Source: Syntrophaceae bacterium UBA6078
GTDB taxonomy: Bacteria; Desulfobacterota; Syntrophia; Syntrophales; UBA2210
Direction of reading: 5' to 3'
Assembly: GCA_002428735.1 (NCBI GenBank)
Contig: DIXO01000039.1
Coordinates: 14,176 to 78,175, forward strand
DNA: 64,000 nt
Shown here: positions 36,610 to 45,986 of the stretch, piece after piece
How positions within the stretch are numbered: the first letter of the stretch is position 1
How the letters are laid out: every line of letters starts with the position of its first letter
Translations under genes and position numbers: made by a program
The notes under the pieces: generated by a model
The model's database searches: none
Seen by the model: the letters and a program-made list of their open reading frames with translations, nothing else
What the model was told of the DNA's origin: nothing

Positions 36610-37986
36610 TTATCCGGCCTTCGCAAAAAAAGCCGTCTCCTGTTTCACGGCATCCCGTATATCGTTGAGGATGCCGGGTTGTTTCATGATAATCCGCTCC
36701 CACGAAACGGTTTGTGGTATCTCGAATATGCGATTTCTGCTTTCTTCTTCGTAAGCGATCAGGTCGTCAATCAACCCGGCCCCCTTATACCGTTCAAATC
36801 TCTTGTCGCTGACGAGCAGATGCAGAAGATTATCGCTCACAAGACGCAGAGGTGCTGTGATGGATTCTCCGGCAGCCAGGATGGCGTCCCGGAACACCCC
36901 CTTTACCATGGCCTCCTCCGCATCCCGATCATAGTCGAGATTCGAGAAAGATGCATTATCGGCGTATTTCTTGACCAGTTCATCGGCCACGTTCAGATAG
37001 GTGGCCGTGATGTCCCGCACGAAGTAATCGGATATCTCGAACCCTTCTTCCACCACCAGCGTCCAGAGGAGGGTGGTTACGATGTCCGTTGCCATTTTGT
37101 AGAGTCCCGATTGCGGGTCATCTTCCGAGAGGGGCTGGTGCTTGTGCTCGAAGGGGCCGGGTGAGAACTGAACCTGCGCGATATTGTTCGCCTTCCGGTA
37201 GGCCTCTATGAGGGTGAAGAGTTCCACCCCCCAGTTGGTGGCAAAATGCATCCGCTTGAGTAAATTTATTTCGAATCCCACTTCACCTGAGAGCTGATAG
37301 TTGAATGACATCAGGTAATCGACGAGGTTTATGAATTTTTCGTCCTCTGATTCCCGGAATTTCAGCTTGAGTGCCAGAAGGAACGGATCGAGGAGGAGGC
37401 GCTTAACCCTTCCGTACATGCGGTTATTGGCGATTCTGATATAGGCAGCCTTGGAAAACTGGTAATTCAGGACGATGAGGGGATAAAAAAGGCGGTTAAG
37501 CTGCCGGTAGTGAAACGTCCGTATGTCGGCGTCAATGACGCCTATATAGTTGGCTCCGATGGCCTGCGCCACGCCGAAGGACATGAACATGTTCCTTCCC
37601 TTGCCTGGTTGCCTGAAACCGGGACTGAAACTGTCGATTTTCCTGTAGAGCTCCCTGAACCGCTCTCCTTCGTTATGCTGGATGATATGGTTCCGTATTC
37701 CATGGCTTTTGAGGATTAGGGCGAGCTCAACAGCCTCGGTATCGGTAGCCGCATCAAGACCGAAGATGATCCTGTTGAGATAGGAGACTCTCCCGAGCTG
37801 CTTGAGAATATTTTCAAAGACGGGGCGGTTCTCCTCCAGGGTAAACTCTGTCGCCAGTGTCGGGATGACGAGCATTGCCTTTTTCCCCCGCAGGGACGTT
37901 CTCAGTTTCGAACCAAGGTTCTGAGTGTCTTTGTCTACCAGATACAATGTGGTGATATTCCTGCATCTTTGAGAAAAGCTTATCAT
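36610..37986 (-). CDS. gpgS: Glucosyl-3-phosphoglycerate synthase-like glycosyltransferase (GT81)
   Basis: A 458-residue GT-A protein. GVIDADIRTF carries the DxD (Asp152, Asp154), SKAAYIRIANNRMYGRVKRLLLDP matches the GRVTxLxxxP region of GpgS, and NWGVELFTLIEAY with IAQVQF and HKHQPLSED matches the conserved C-terminal half. The family joins glucose from a nucleotide sugar to 3-phosphoglycerate. GGGAGG stands eight bases before the ATG. The first 30 residues are an unfamiliar extension. The gene is first of a two-gene unit; with the phosphatase it would suffice for a glucosylglycerate-type solute. Confidence 0.78.
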   Translation of the reverse strand: MISFSQRCRNITTLYLVDKDTQNLGSKLRTSLRGKKAMLVIPTLATEFTLEENRPVFENILKQLGRVSYLNRIIFGLDAATDTEAVELALILKSHGIRNHIIQHNEGERFRELYRKIDSFSPGFRQPGKGRNMFMSFGVAQAIGANYIGVIDADIRTFHYRQLNRLFYPLIVLNYQFSKAAYIRIANNRMYGRVKRLLLDPFLLALKLKFRESEDEKFINLVDYLMSFNYQLSGEVGFEINLLKRMHFATNWGVELFTLIEAYRKANNIAQVQFSPGPFEHKHQPLSEDDPQSGLYKMATDIVTTLLWTLVVEEGFEISDYFVRDITATYLNVADELVKKYADNASFSNLDYDRDAEEAMVKGVFRDAILAAGESITAPLRLVSDNLLHLLVSDKRFERYKGAGLIDDLIAYEEESRNRIFEIPQTVSWERIIMKQPGILNDIRDAVKQETAFFAKAG

Positions 37987-38343
37987 CTGTTTTTCCTCCC
38001 GGGGTCAGCGGTTGTCATGAGATTCATGATGAGCAGGTGAATTCGCTTCCTGCGGCGTTTCGATCGGTGAGCGAAGGTCGGAAACCACAACCATCGCTAT
38101 TACATGTGGCTTTTAAATAACAGATTTTTCTGGAAATAACAACCTTCCATTTTTTCCGTACCCGCCAATAGGATACCCGTGCGGGAGATACAAGACAAAA
38201 AGGTTGACAGCCCCGAGTGATTAGGAATATGGTTTTGCCCGGAACGGGGGGGATTTCCATCTTGATGACACCACGGACGCAGACCCTTCTTTCCTGAACG
38301 ATTGGTGATGAATCTATATTGATGCTGATACGCGAGGAGAAGT
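37987..38343. other. Divergent intergenic region
   Basis: About 357 bases between the GpgS-like gene and the fused acyl-CoA synthetase gene. I see no open gene. It must hold the leftward control region of the glycosyltransferases, for which I find no clear promoter, and a candidate rightward promoter described separately. The AT-rich part is 38095-38160. Confidence 0.6.
38204..38233 (+). promoter_or_regulatory. Putative promoter of the fused acyl-CoA synthetase gene
   Basis: Perfect TTGACA (38204-38209), 18 bases, TATGGT (38228-38233). This would leave a leader of about 100 bases. The -10 is imperfect. Confidence 0.4.
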
Positions 38344-40428
38344 ATGAAGACATTTTTCCACCCCGATTCGATCGCTGTTATCGGCGCCAGTGATCGCGAA
38401 GGGAGCCTGGGCCGCCAGATAATAACGAATCTTCTCTATGGGTATGGGGGAGCTATCTATCCTGTCAACGCGAACTATGAACGCATTGAAAACCTTTGCT
38501 GTTTTCCTTCGGTGGAAGAAATTCCCGACCCCGTGGACCTGGCCATTATCATTGTTCCTGCTCCTGCCGTGCCTGATACGTTGAAGGCGTGCGGGCGCAA
38601 GGGAATTTTCCGGGCCATGATTCAGAGTGCCGGTTTTGCGGAGGTCGGGGATGAGGGAAAAGCGCTTCAGAAACGGTGTACGACAATCGCAAAAAAAGCC
38701 GGTATCCGGCTCTGGGGGCCCAACTGCATGGGGCTGGTCGATATTCCCCGGAGACACTTCTTCTCCTTCATGCACCCCAAGGTTTATGAGGACGGTCTCA
38801 TTCCGGGAAGAATTTCACTCATTGTTCAAAGTGGCATGCTTTCGGCCGGCTTTCTGGCCGATCTCATGAGCGAGCGCTCTATTGGTGTTGGAAAGGCCTG
38901 TTCCATTGGAAACAAGGCGGATGTGGATGAGTGTGATATCCTGGAGTATCTCCTTGAAGATGACGAAACCGACGCGATCGCGCTCTACCTGGAATCCATT
39001 CCCCGGGGACGGCGATTTATGGAGATCGCTTCACGGGCACCGAAACCGATTGTTGTCCTGAAAGGCGGAAAGAGCGCCGCCGGGGCTCAGGCTGCTCTCA
39101 GCCATACCTCAAGCATGGCGGGGAACGCCCGGCTTCAGGACAGCCTCTTCGATCTGGCTGGCGTGACGATTGCCCATGATTTTCAACAGATGATGGAACT
39201 GGCCCGGGACCTGGCGATGATCCCCCATACGCCTCCCCGCTGCCGGACGGCGATCCTGACATTCAGCGGAGGCTCAGGGATCCTCTCCTGCGATCTTCTC
39301 GAAGAACAAGGCCTCTCTGTCGCCCGGTTTTCGCCTGAAACGCGAAAAAAGCTCGTCACGATCTTTCCCGATTGGCTTCCTCCCTCAAATCCCGTGGATC
39401 TCTTCCCCGCCTTCAATCTGAAGGGACCCCTTGCAGCCTATATCGGCGCATTCGAAGCGGTGGTCACGGATCCTCAGGTGGATGTGATCTTCATACACTA
39501 CTTTGCCGGACTCTATCGAAACTTCCAGGGGATGCGGAAGATGAAGGAAATCGCCGACAGGGAGGGGAAGGTTCTGATCATGTGGGTAATCGGACGCCGC
39601 CAAGGGGTCAGAATGTTCCGCCGGGAGGCTCAGAAATGCGGCATCCCGGTTCATGGCGAGCTTTCGCGGGCCGCCGAATGCCTTGCCGCCGCCTCGCGAT
39701 ACGGGAAGAAGGCCGGCCAAATCCAGAAGACGAAAGAGGATGAAACACTCTCCTCTTGTGAGGTCGGCGACCTCCTCTCACAGAATATGGATACGCGGGT
39801 ATGGGACGAATGGGCGAGTAAACAGCTTCTGGAGCGGTGCGGAATCCCCGTGGTTGAAGAGTGGGCCGTCTCATCTCTTGCAGAGGCTCAGGTTGCCGCC
39901 GCAACGATAGGGTTTCCGGTTGTTCTGAAGGGGCTTCTCCCCGGCGAGGTGCACAAGACCGAATCGGGTCTTGTCCGTCTGAGACTTGCCACACCGGGTG
40001 ATATCGAAGCCGCTTTCGAGGAGATAAAAGAGCGGATGAACGGCAGTGGTCGGATGGTAATCCAGCGGCAGATGGAATCCGACTATGAACTGATTGCCGG
40101 GTTTCTCCGTGACGATCAGTTTGGACCCTGCATCATGTTCGGTCTGGGTGGTATCTTTGCGGAACTTGAGAAAGATGTCGCCTTTGCCCTTGCGCCCCTC
40201 GGTCAGGCCGATGCAACAGCGCTTATCCGGCGCATCAGAAGCAGAAAACTCCTTGAAGGGTTTCGGGGGATGCCCCCTCTGAAGGAGTCGCTCATGGCTG
40301 ATATCCTTGTCAGATTGGGGAATCTGGGCGCATCCTGCGATCAGATCGAACAGATCGATATCAACCCCCTTACCGTTTCCAGTGGCGTTCCCACGGCGGT
40401 TGACGGGACTGTTATTGTGAGCGAGTGA
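38344..40428 (+). CDS. ADP-forming acyl-CoA synthetase, fused alpha-beta
   Basis: A 694-residue protein with both halves of the enzyme. CoA-binding domain 1-130 (FFHPDSIAVIGASDREGSLG), ligase-like domain with active-site His254 in AALSHTSSMAG, and a C-terminal ATP-grasp domain from about 480 (LLERCGIPVVEEW, GFPVVLKGLLPGEVHKT, IEQIDINPL). It should convert an acyl-CoA, ADP and phosphate to the acid, CoA and ATP, a way to save energy in fermentative or syntrophic metabolism. The acyl substrate is unknown. The MFS carrier downstream may export or import the matching acid. Its last 300 bases are copied in the duplication junction at 41923. AGGAGAAGT precedes the start. Confidence 0.9.
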   Translation: MKTFFHPDSIAVIGASDREGSLGRQIITNLLYGYGGAIYPVNANYERIENLCCFPSVEEIPDPVDLAIIIVPAPAVPDTLKACGRKGIFRAMIQSAGFAEVGDEGKALQKRCTTIAKKAGIRLWGPNCMGLVDIPRRHFFSFMHPKVYEDGLIPGRISLIVQSGMLSAGFLADLMSERSIGVGKACSIGNKADVDECDILEYLLEDDETDAIALYLESIPRGRRFMEIASRAPKPIVVLKGGKSAAGAQAALSHTSSMAGNARLQDSLFDLAGVTIAHDFQQMMELARDLAMIPHTPPRCRTAILTFSGGSGILSCDLLEEQGLSVARFSPETRKKLVTIFPDWLPPSNPVDLFPAFNLKGPLAAYIGAFEAVVTDPQVDVIFIHYFAGLYRNFQGMRKMKEIADREGKVLIMWVIGRRQGVRMFRREAQKCGIPVHGELSRAAECLAAASRYGKKAGQIQKTKEDETLSSCEVGDLLSQNMDTRVWDEWASKQLLERCGIPVVEEWAVSSLAEAQVAAATIGFPVVLKGLLPGEVHKTESGLVRLRLATPGDIEAAFEEIKERMNGSGRMVIQRQMESDYELIAGFLRDDQFGPCIMFGLGGIFAELEKDVAFALAPLGQADATALIRRIRSRKLLEGFRGMPPLKESLMADILVRLGNLGASCDQIEQIDINPLTVSSGVPTAVDGTVIVSE

Positions 40429-40577
40429 CGCGGCAGTTCGATCTGACAGATAACATTGCATACTTCTGGGATTAGGGTTAAGCAATTAAGAATTCCTAAA
40501 AATTAAAGAAAATCAATATGTACCTGACTGTTGTTCCGTAATAATAGCACGATAACGAGGATCTGACCGAGGGGAAG

Positions 40578-41831
40578 ATGGAAGTTTTGAACAGAAACAG
40601 GCAAGCAAAAATCTTTTACGGCTGGTGGATTGTCGGTGCGTGCTTTTTCATAGCCTTTTATGTGAGCAGCGTAATCTTTTTTGGATTCACCGTTTTTTTT
40701 GAGCCGCTGGTCCAGGAATTTGGCTGGAGTTACACACAAGTCTCATTCGCGTCGAGCCTTCGTGGTCTTGAGATGGGGATTCTCTCTCCAGTGGTCGGTT
40801 TTCTCGTTGATCGTTTCGGCTCAAGGAAACTGCTCCTTGCTGGAACCATCACCGTGGGTATTGGTTTTATTCTGATGAGTACTACGCAATCGCTTTTTAT
40901 GTTTTACGCATCCATGGTTCTTATTGCTTTTGGTGGTGGAGGATGCACCAGTGTGGTGACCATGACAGCAATTGCGCAATGGTTCCGAAGAAATATCGGG
41001 AAGGCTCTCGGCATCATGTCGGCCGGTTTCGGAGCCAGCGGTTTGATGCTTCCCCTTATGGTTTGGCTTGTTGATGCCTTTGGCTGGAGAACGGCCATGG
41101 TTACATTAGGACTGGGTATGTGGCTTTTCGGAATACCGCTGGCATTTGTTGTCCGTGATTCTCCCGATCGTTACGGCCTCCTCCCCGACGGCGACGTATC
41201 GGCAGATTCATCGGTTCTTCCTAATGCGCAGGGAGGCCCCGTCTTAAAGCTATGGGATGTGCTTACAGAAAAGAATCTCCTCAGACTTAATCTTTCGGAA
41301 CTACTTCGTTTTATGGTATTGGCCGCGGTGATTATTCACATTATGCCTTTTTTGAGCAGCATCGGGATGCCCCGATCATCCGCTGGTTTTATAGCGGCCG
41401 CAATACCTCTCATTAGCATTGGTGGACGTTTTATCTTTGGTTGGCTGGGCGATATGTATGACAAGCGGTATGTTACGTCCGTGGCCTTTTGTTCCATGGC
41501 ATTTGGAACGCTTGCTTTGGCCTTCATTCATATGAATCTAGGGCTTTTTCTTTTTCTTCTTTTTTTCCCCGCAGGTTTTGGCGGTGTTGCGGTTCTGCGC
41601 GGAACGATTATCAGGGAATATTATGATGCACACACGTTCGGCAGAAGAATGGGGGTTCAGATGGGATTTGGCGCGGTAGGAGGGATCATAGGACCTACTC
41701 TCGCCGGTTGGGTTTTCGATGTCTTTGGTACATATCAATGTTTATGGATTAGTTTCTCAGGTCTTCTCATTATAGCCATTGCGCTGGTCCTGAACATGAG
41801 ACCCCACGCCCGACCGGCGTCTCACGATTGA
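40578..41831 (+). CDS. MFS transporter, oxalate/formate or monocarboxylate carrier type, copy 1
   Basis: A 417-residue protein with 12 predicted membrane segments. It starts KIFYGWWIVGACFFIAFY, a typical opening of the oxalate:formate antiporter/monocarboxylate group, and has the loop DRFGSRKLLLAG between segments 2 and 3 and NIGKALGIMSAGFGASG in segment 5. It probably moves a carboxylic acid. It is a close paralogue of the carrier at 42406, from a tandem duplication. Placement after the acyl-CoA synthetase suggests that acid release or uptake is coupled to acyl-CoA turnover. GAGGGGAAG precedes the ATG. Confidence 0.88.
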   Translation: MEVLNRNRQAKIFYGWWIVGACFFIAFYVSSVIFFGFTVFFEPLVQEFGWSYTQVSFASSLRGLEMGILSPVVGFLVDRFGSRKLLLAGTITVGIGFILMSTTQSLFMFYASMVLIAFGGGGCTSVVTMTAIAQWFRRNIGKALGIMSAGFGASGLMLPLMVWLVDAFGWRTAMVTLGLGMWLFGIPLAFVVRDSPDRYGLLPDGDVSADSSVLPNAQGGPVLKLWDVLTEKNLLRLNLSELLRFMVLAAVIIHIMPFLSSIGMPRSSAGFIAAAIPLISIGGRFIFGWLGDMYDKRYVTSVAFCSMAFGTLALAFIHMNLGLFLFLLFFPAGFGGVAVLRGTIIREYYDAHTFGRRMGVQMGFGAVGGIIGPTLAGWVFDVFGTYQCLWISFSGLLIIAIALVLNMRPHARPASHD

Positions 41832-41850
41832 CATGAACAGCCATGACTGT

Positions 41851-41922
41851 ATGATTCTTCACGTCGATATGGATGCCTTCTATGCCTCTGTTGAGGAAAT
41901 GGATAATCTTGTCTGAAGGCCG
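41851..41922 (+). pseudogene. 5' fragment of dinB (duplication scar)
   Basis: This stretch closely resembles the first 75 or so bases of the intact dinB at 43737: the reading begins MILHVDMDAFYASVEEMDN, then hits a stop. By eye about nine substitutions plus small deletions separate the two. It ends at CGCTG, where the sequence switches to the acyl-CoA synthetase fragment. It has no function as DNA polymerase. Confidence 0.9.
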
Positions 41923-42250
41923 CTGTATCATGTTCGGTCTGGGTGGTATCTTTGCGGAACTTGAGAAAGATGTCGCCTTTGTCCTTGCGCCCCTCAGTCA
42001 GGCCGAGGCAACAGCTCTTATCCGGCGCATCAGAAGCAGAAAACTCCTTGAAGGGTTTCGGGGGATGCCCCCTCTGAAGGAGTCGCTCATGGCTGATATC
42101 CTTGTCAGATTGGGGAATCTGGGCGCATCCTGCGATCAGATCGAACAGATCGATATCAACCTCCTTACCGGTTCCAGCGGCGTTTCCACGGCGGTTGACG
42201 GGACTGTTATTGTGAGCAAAGACACGGCAACCCGATCTGATTGGCAACAG
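41923..42250 (+). pseudogene. 3' fragment of the fused acyl-CoA synthetase gene (duplication scar)
   Basis: Copy of 40128-40455 with about nine differences in the first 300 bases. It encodes the end of the ATP-grasp domain (MFGLGGIFAELEKDV through VDGTVIVS). The original stop is lost by substitution (GAG TGA to AAA GAC), so an open frame of about 151 codons runs on to 42328. It lacks the CoA-binding, His-containing and most ATP-binding parts, so it cannot be a working enzyme. Its near identity to the parent is surprising next to the diverged MFS copies. Confidence 0.9.
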
Positions 42251-42405
42251 AGCATACGGTTGACAGTAACACTGTGGGATAAAGCACGGCGAAGAATCTT
42301 TGGGAAGCAATTTGTATGTCAACAATGAGGGGAGCGCTGTAACCTTTGGACGGGGCCCCATCGTATTTACCGGTCATAAGGAAATCGGTCACTTTAAGGA
42401 ACGAC

Positions 42406-43644
42406 ATGAAACCAAGAATTTTTTACGGCTGGTGGATTGTTTTCGCCTGCTTTCTTATATCCCTCTATATAAGCAGTGTCATACTTTTTGGCTTCACCGC
42501 CTTCTTTGAACCGCTGGTCCAGGAATTCGGCTGGAGCTATACGCAGGTCTCATTGGCGTCAAGCCTCCGAGGGCTGGAGATGGGAATACTTGCCCCTTTA
42601 ATCGGATTTCTTGTGGCCCGTTTCGGCTCACGAAAATTGATTCTCTTGGGAGTGTTTACTGTCGGTATCGGCTTGATCATGATGAGTTATACCCATTCCC
42701 TCCTCATATTTTACTGCGCCATGGGTTTTATTGCCTTCGGGGCCGGGGGCTGTACAACCGTGGTCACCATGACCGCAGTCGCACGCTGGTTTCGAAAGAA
42801 TATCGGCAAGGCGTTGGGGATTATGTCGTCCGGGTTTGGTGCCAGTGGACTTTTCATACCTGGTATTGTGTGGATAATTGATGGATATGGTTGGAGATCA
42901 GCCTTGATTATATTCGGTTTAGGCATATGGCTTATCGGCATCCCCCTCGCATTTGTCGTGCGTGACTCTCCTGAACAGTACGGCTATCTCCCTGATGGTG
43001 CATCGGTCGATGACCCAGGAGCTCATGATAACCCGCAAGACAAAGAACCCGCGATAACGATCCGCGAGGTGTTTAAAGAGAGGACGCTTCTCTACCTTAA
43101 CCTGGCGGAAAGCATACGCTTTATGTGCGTCGTGGCTGTCATGACTCACATTATGCCCTATCTGAGCAGCATTGGAATGTCCCGATCGTCCGCCGGTTTC
43201 ATCGCTGCTGCGGTACCGTTAATCAGTATCGGTGGGCGCTTTGCTTTCGGCTGGCTTGGCGATGCTTATGACAAGCGCTATGTTACATCAGAAGCCTTTT
43301 GTCTGATGGCTTTCGGTATCCTTGCCCTTGCTTTCGCTCATATGAAGCTGGGCCTCTTCATTTTTCTCCTGTTCTTTCCTTCCGGTTTTGGAGGTATTGC
43401 GGTTCTGCGTGGAACGGTTATCAGGGAATATTACGGCATCAATTCCTTCAGCATCATGATGGGGATCATGATGGGTTTCGGCGCAACAGGCGGTATCATA
43501 GGCCCCACGTTGGCCGGTTTTGTCTTTGACACCTCGGGAAATTATCACATTGCGTGGATCGGCCTGTCCGTCCTTCTCTTTTTAGCCATTGCGCTGGTTC
43601 TGAAAATCAGACCGCACGCCCAGCCGGATATGTCTCACGATTGA
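42406..43644 (+). CDS. MFS transporter, oxalate/formate or monocarboxylate carrier type, copy 2
   Basis: A 412-residue, 12-segment carrier starting MKPRIFYGWWIVFACFLI, with AAGGA upstream of the ATG at 42406. It aligns without visible gaps to copy 1 over long stretches, including FFEPLVQEFGWSYTQVS and SSLRGLEMGIL, yet many positions differ in the membrane segments (roughly two thirds to three quarters identical by eye). A different substrate range is therefore possible. It ends 92 bases before intact dinB. Confidence 0.88.
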   Translation: MKPRIFYGWWIVFACFLISLYISSVILFGFTAFFEPLVQEFGWSYTQVSLASSLRGLEMGILAPLIGFLVARFGSRKLILLGVFTVGIGLIMMSYTHSLLIFYCAMGFIAFGAGGCTTVVTMTAVARWFRKNIGKALGIMSSGFGASGLFIPGIVWIIDGYGWRSALIIFGLGIWLIGIPLAFVVRDSPEQYGYLPDGASVDDPGAHDNPQDKEPAITIREVFKERTLLYLNLAESIRFMCVVAVMTHIMPYLSSIGMSRSSAGFIAAAVPLISIGGRFAFGWLGDAYDKRYVTSEAFCLMAFGILALAFAHMKLGLFIFLLFFPSGFGGIAVLRGTVIREYYGINSFSIMMGIMMGFGATGGIIGPTLAGFVFDTSGNYHIAWIGLSVLLFLAIALVLKIRPHAQPDMSHD

Positions 43645-43736
43645 CATGGACCGCAGGGGGAAGAAGAGTTATGCGTGCCCCCCATCCGACGGTGGACTCC
43701 GGGGAATTCCCCCTGTAAAGGACTCGTTGAGACCCT

Positions 43737-44897
43737 ATGATTCTTCACATCGATATGGATGCCTTCTACGCCTCCGTCGAGGAACTGGACAATCCTGCCC
43801 TGAAGGGTCGCTGCGTCATCGTGGGGGGACAGTCCGAGCGCGGCGTTGTCTCCGCCGCGAATTACGAGGCCCGGAAATTTGGTGTCCATTCCGCCATGCC
43901 TATCTTTCAGGCGCGGAAGAGTTGCCCCGGCGCGGTTTTCCTCCCCCCTCGCATGGCCCGCTACGGGGAGCTGTCGGAGCTGATCATGTCCATCCTGCGC
44001 GAGTTTTCCCCCCTGGTCGAACCCATATCAATCGATGAGGCCTACATGGATATTAGCGGCTGCGAGCGCCTCTTCGGTGGGGTCGGGGAAATGGCTCGTC
44101 GTATCAAGAGGAGGATCAGGGAGGAGGTGGGACTGTCCTGCTCCATCGGGGCCGCTCCGAACAAGTTTCTGGCGAAGATTGCGTCCGACATGGATAAACC
44201 GGACGGCCTTACCATTATTGCGCCGGAAGCCATGGACTCCTTCATCCAGTCTCTTTCAATTCACAAGGTTCCCGGGGTGGGGAAGAGCACCGGGGAGAGG
44301 CTCAGATCGATGGGGATCAGTACTCTCGGCGATGTGAGGCGATACCCGGAAGACCTACTGGTGAAGAGGCTCGGCAGATTCGGGAATCGCCTCACTCAAT
44401 TCGCCCGCGGCATTGACCAGTCAGCCGTAACCCCTGATTCGGAGACAAAATCGGTCAGCGCGGAGGAGACTCTCCCGTCAGATACCGGCGATAAGGAGTT
44501 CCTCAAGCGATATCTGATGGGACAGGCGGAGCGTATCGCCAGGGAATTGAGGTCGCTGGGAGTGAGGGGGCGGACCATAAGCATCAAGATAAAAGAGTCT
44601 GATTTCAGACAGGTTACCCGAAGTATCTCGATCAGAGAGGCAACGCAGTCTTCCGACGTCATCATCAGGGAGGCCGTCCGCCTCCTTGATGGGTATCCGA
44701 TATCCAAAAAGATACGTTTGATCGGTGTCAGTGTCTCCCATCTTACCTCCGCCGCAGAACCGGTACAGACGGATATCTTTGAGCAAACCGACGTGCGAAA
44801 TTCTCACAGGCGAAGGCTGGACGAGGCGATTGACACGATCACGGAAAGATTCGGAACGGATGCCATCGGACGGGCGAGCCTGAAAGAGCACAAATGA
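43737..44897 (+). CDS. dinB: DNA polymerase IV
   Basis: Y-family translesion polymerase. MILHIDMDAFYASVEE carries the first catalytic Asp residues (6 and 8), SIDEAYMDISGCERLFGG the second acidic pair, and KVPGVGKSTGERL the helix-hairpin-helix; the little-finger domain follows. Length 386 residues. It has no clamp-binding motif I can name with certainty at the C-terminus. Its 5' end took part in the tandem duplication, but this copy is intact. Confidence 0.95.
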   Translation: MILHIDMDAFYASVEELDNPALKGRCVIVGGQSERGVVSAANYEARKFGVHSAMPIFQARKSCPGAVFLPPRMARYGELSELIMSILREFSPLVEPISIDEAYMDISGCERLFGGVGEMARRIKRRIREEVGLSCSIGAAPNKFLAKIASDMDKPDGLTIIAPEAMDSFIQSLSIHKVPGVGKSTGERLRSMGISTLGDVRRYPEDLLVKRLGRFGNRLTQFARGIDQSAVTPDSETKSVSAEETLPSDTGDKEFLKRYLMGQAERIARELRSLGVRGRTISIKIKESDFRQVTRSISIREATQSSDVIIREAVRLLDGYPISKKIRLIGVSVSHLTSAAEPVQTDIFEQTDVRNSHRRRLDEAIDTITERFGTDAIGRASLKEHK

Positions 44898-45001
44898 GGA
44901 CGCCCTTCGATTTTTTTCTGCAATGACCCCCTTGGTATGGTACTATTCCACAGTCCGAAGGATCTATCAGTGAAGTGTCGTCAGAAAAGCCGGGGACTTC
45001 A

Positions 45002-45904
45002 ATGAATCGCAGAGACTTTCTCAAGAAGACAGGTATTGCCGGGATCGGCCTCTCAATCCCCGGCACCCTTGATTCCTTCCTCGGAAATCTGTACTCCTCG
45101 GAATACGCCGACATCGGTGTGGCCAGAGGAGCATCTCCTGCAGCGGCGACAAAGGCCGCCATCGACGCGATCGGCGGGATATCCCGTTTCATATCGAGAG
45201 GGGATGTTGTTGTCGTCAAGCCGAATATAGGGTGGGATCGAACCCCTGAACAGGCGGCGAATACCAACCCCGAGGTCGTGGCTGGTCTGGTAAAACTCTG
45301 CTACGACGCCGGGGCCAAAAAAGTAAGAGTCTTTGACAATCCCTGTGTTGATCCCAGGAGGAGTTATCACCAGAGCGGCATTGCAGACGCCGCCTCTGCG
45401 GTCGGCGCGGAAGTCAGCTTCATGGACGAGAGGAAATTCAAGGATGTGGCGCTAGGCGGACGTTTCCTGAAAAAGTGGCCGCTCTACACCGATATTCTCG
45501 AAGTGGACAAGGTAATCAATGTCCCTATAGCGAAGGTCCACGGCTCTTCTACTCTTACCCTGGGAATGAAAAACTGGATGGGGATCATGGGGGGATGGCG
45601 GGGACGGGTTCACCAGAACCTGGATCAGGGCATTGTCGATATCTCGCAATTCATGAAGCCGGCGCTGATTGTGCTCGATGCCGTCCGGATACTGACGGCA
45701 CACGGGCCGCAGGGGGGGAATCTTGCCGACGTTAAAACGCTGAATACGGTGATAGCGGGCACCGATCAGGTGGCCGTCGATGCCTATGGGGCGACCCTCT
45801 TCGGCCTGACGGGAGATTCCCTTGGATACGTCTGCCTGGGCCATGAAAGCGGCCTCGGCACGATGGACCTGTCTGGGATGATCATCAGAACCGTTGCCGT
45901 TTGA
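45002..45904 (+). CDS. Tat-exported DUF362 protein
   Basis: The start at 45002 gives MNRRDFLKKTGIAGIGLSIPG, a twin-arginine signal, so export in folded form is likely. The rest is the DUF362 domain: VVVKPNIGWDRTPEQAANTNPEVV, KVINVPIAKVHGSSTLTLGMKNWMGIM and DQVAVDAYG. About 300 residues, without the ferredoxin domain that some members carry. The function of DUF362 is unknown. An iron-sulfur membrane protein follows 82 bases later and is probably its partner; this pair recurs in anaerobes as far as I recall. Confidence 0.85.
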   Translation: MNRRDFLKKTGIAGIGLSIPGTLDSFLGNLYSSEYADIGVARGASPAAATKAAIDAIGGISRFISRGDVVVVKPNIGWDRTPEQAANTNPEVVAGLVKLCYDAGAKKVRVFDNPCVDPRRSYHQSGIADAASAVGAEVSFMDERKFKDVALGGRFLKKWPLYTDILEVDKVINVPIAKVHGSSTLTLGMKNWMGIMGGWRGRVHQNLDQGIVDISQFMKPALIVLDAVRILTAHGPQGGNLADVKTLNTVIAGTDQVAVDAYGATLFGLTGDSLGYVCLGHESGLGTMDLSGMIIRTVAV

Positions 45905-45986
45905 TCGTTGTCATTGCCCGATCATATAGAATGGATATCCGGTTGTTTTCTGACCGGTCGAGAACCGTCAGTGTGGTTGTGGAGCT

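Larger units (their letters stand above)
40128..43810 (+). repeat. Diverged tandem duplication: acyl-CoA synthetase 3' end, MFS gene, dinB 5' end
   Basis: Unit 1 runs from 40128 to 41922 and unit 2 from 41923 to about 43810. Both hold the 3' end of the acyl-CoA synthetase, an MFS gene and the 5' end of dinB in the same order. The join lies where the three sequences share the pattern CTGYRTCAT: ACD at 40128-40136, dinB at 43811-43819, scar at 41923-41931. The ancestral order was therefore synthetase-MFS-dinB. Confidence 0.88.
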
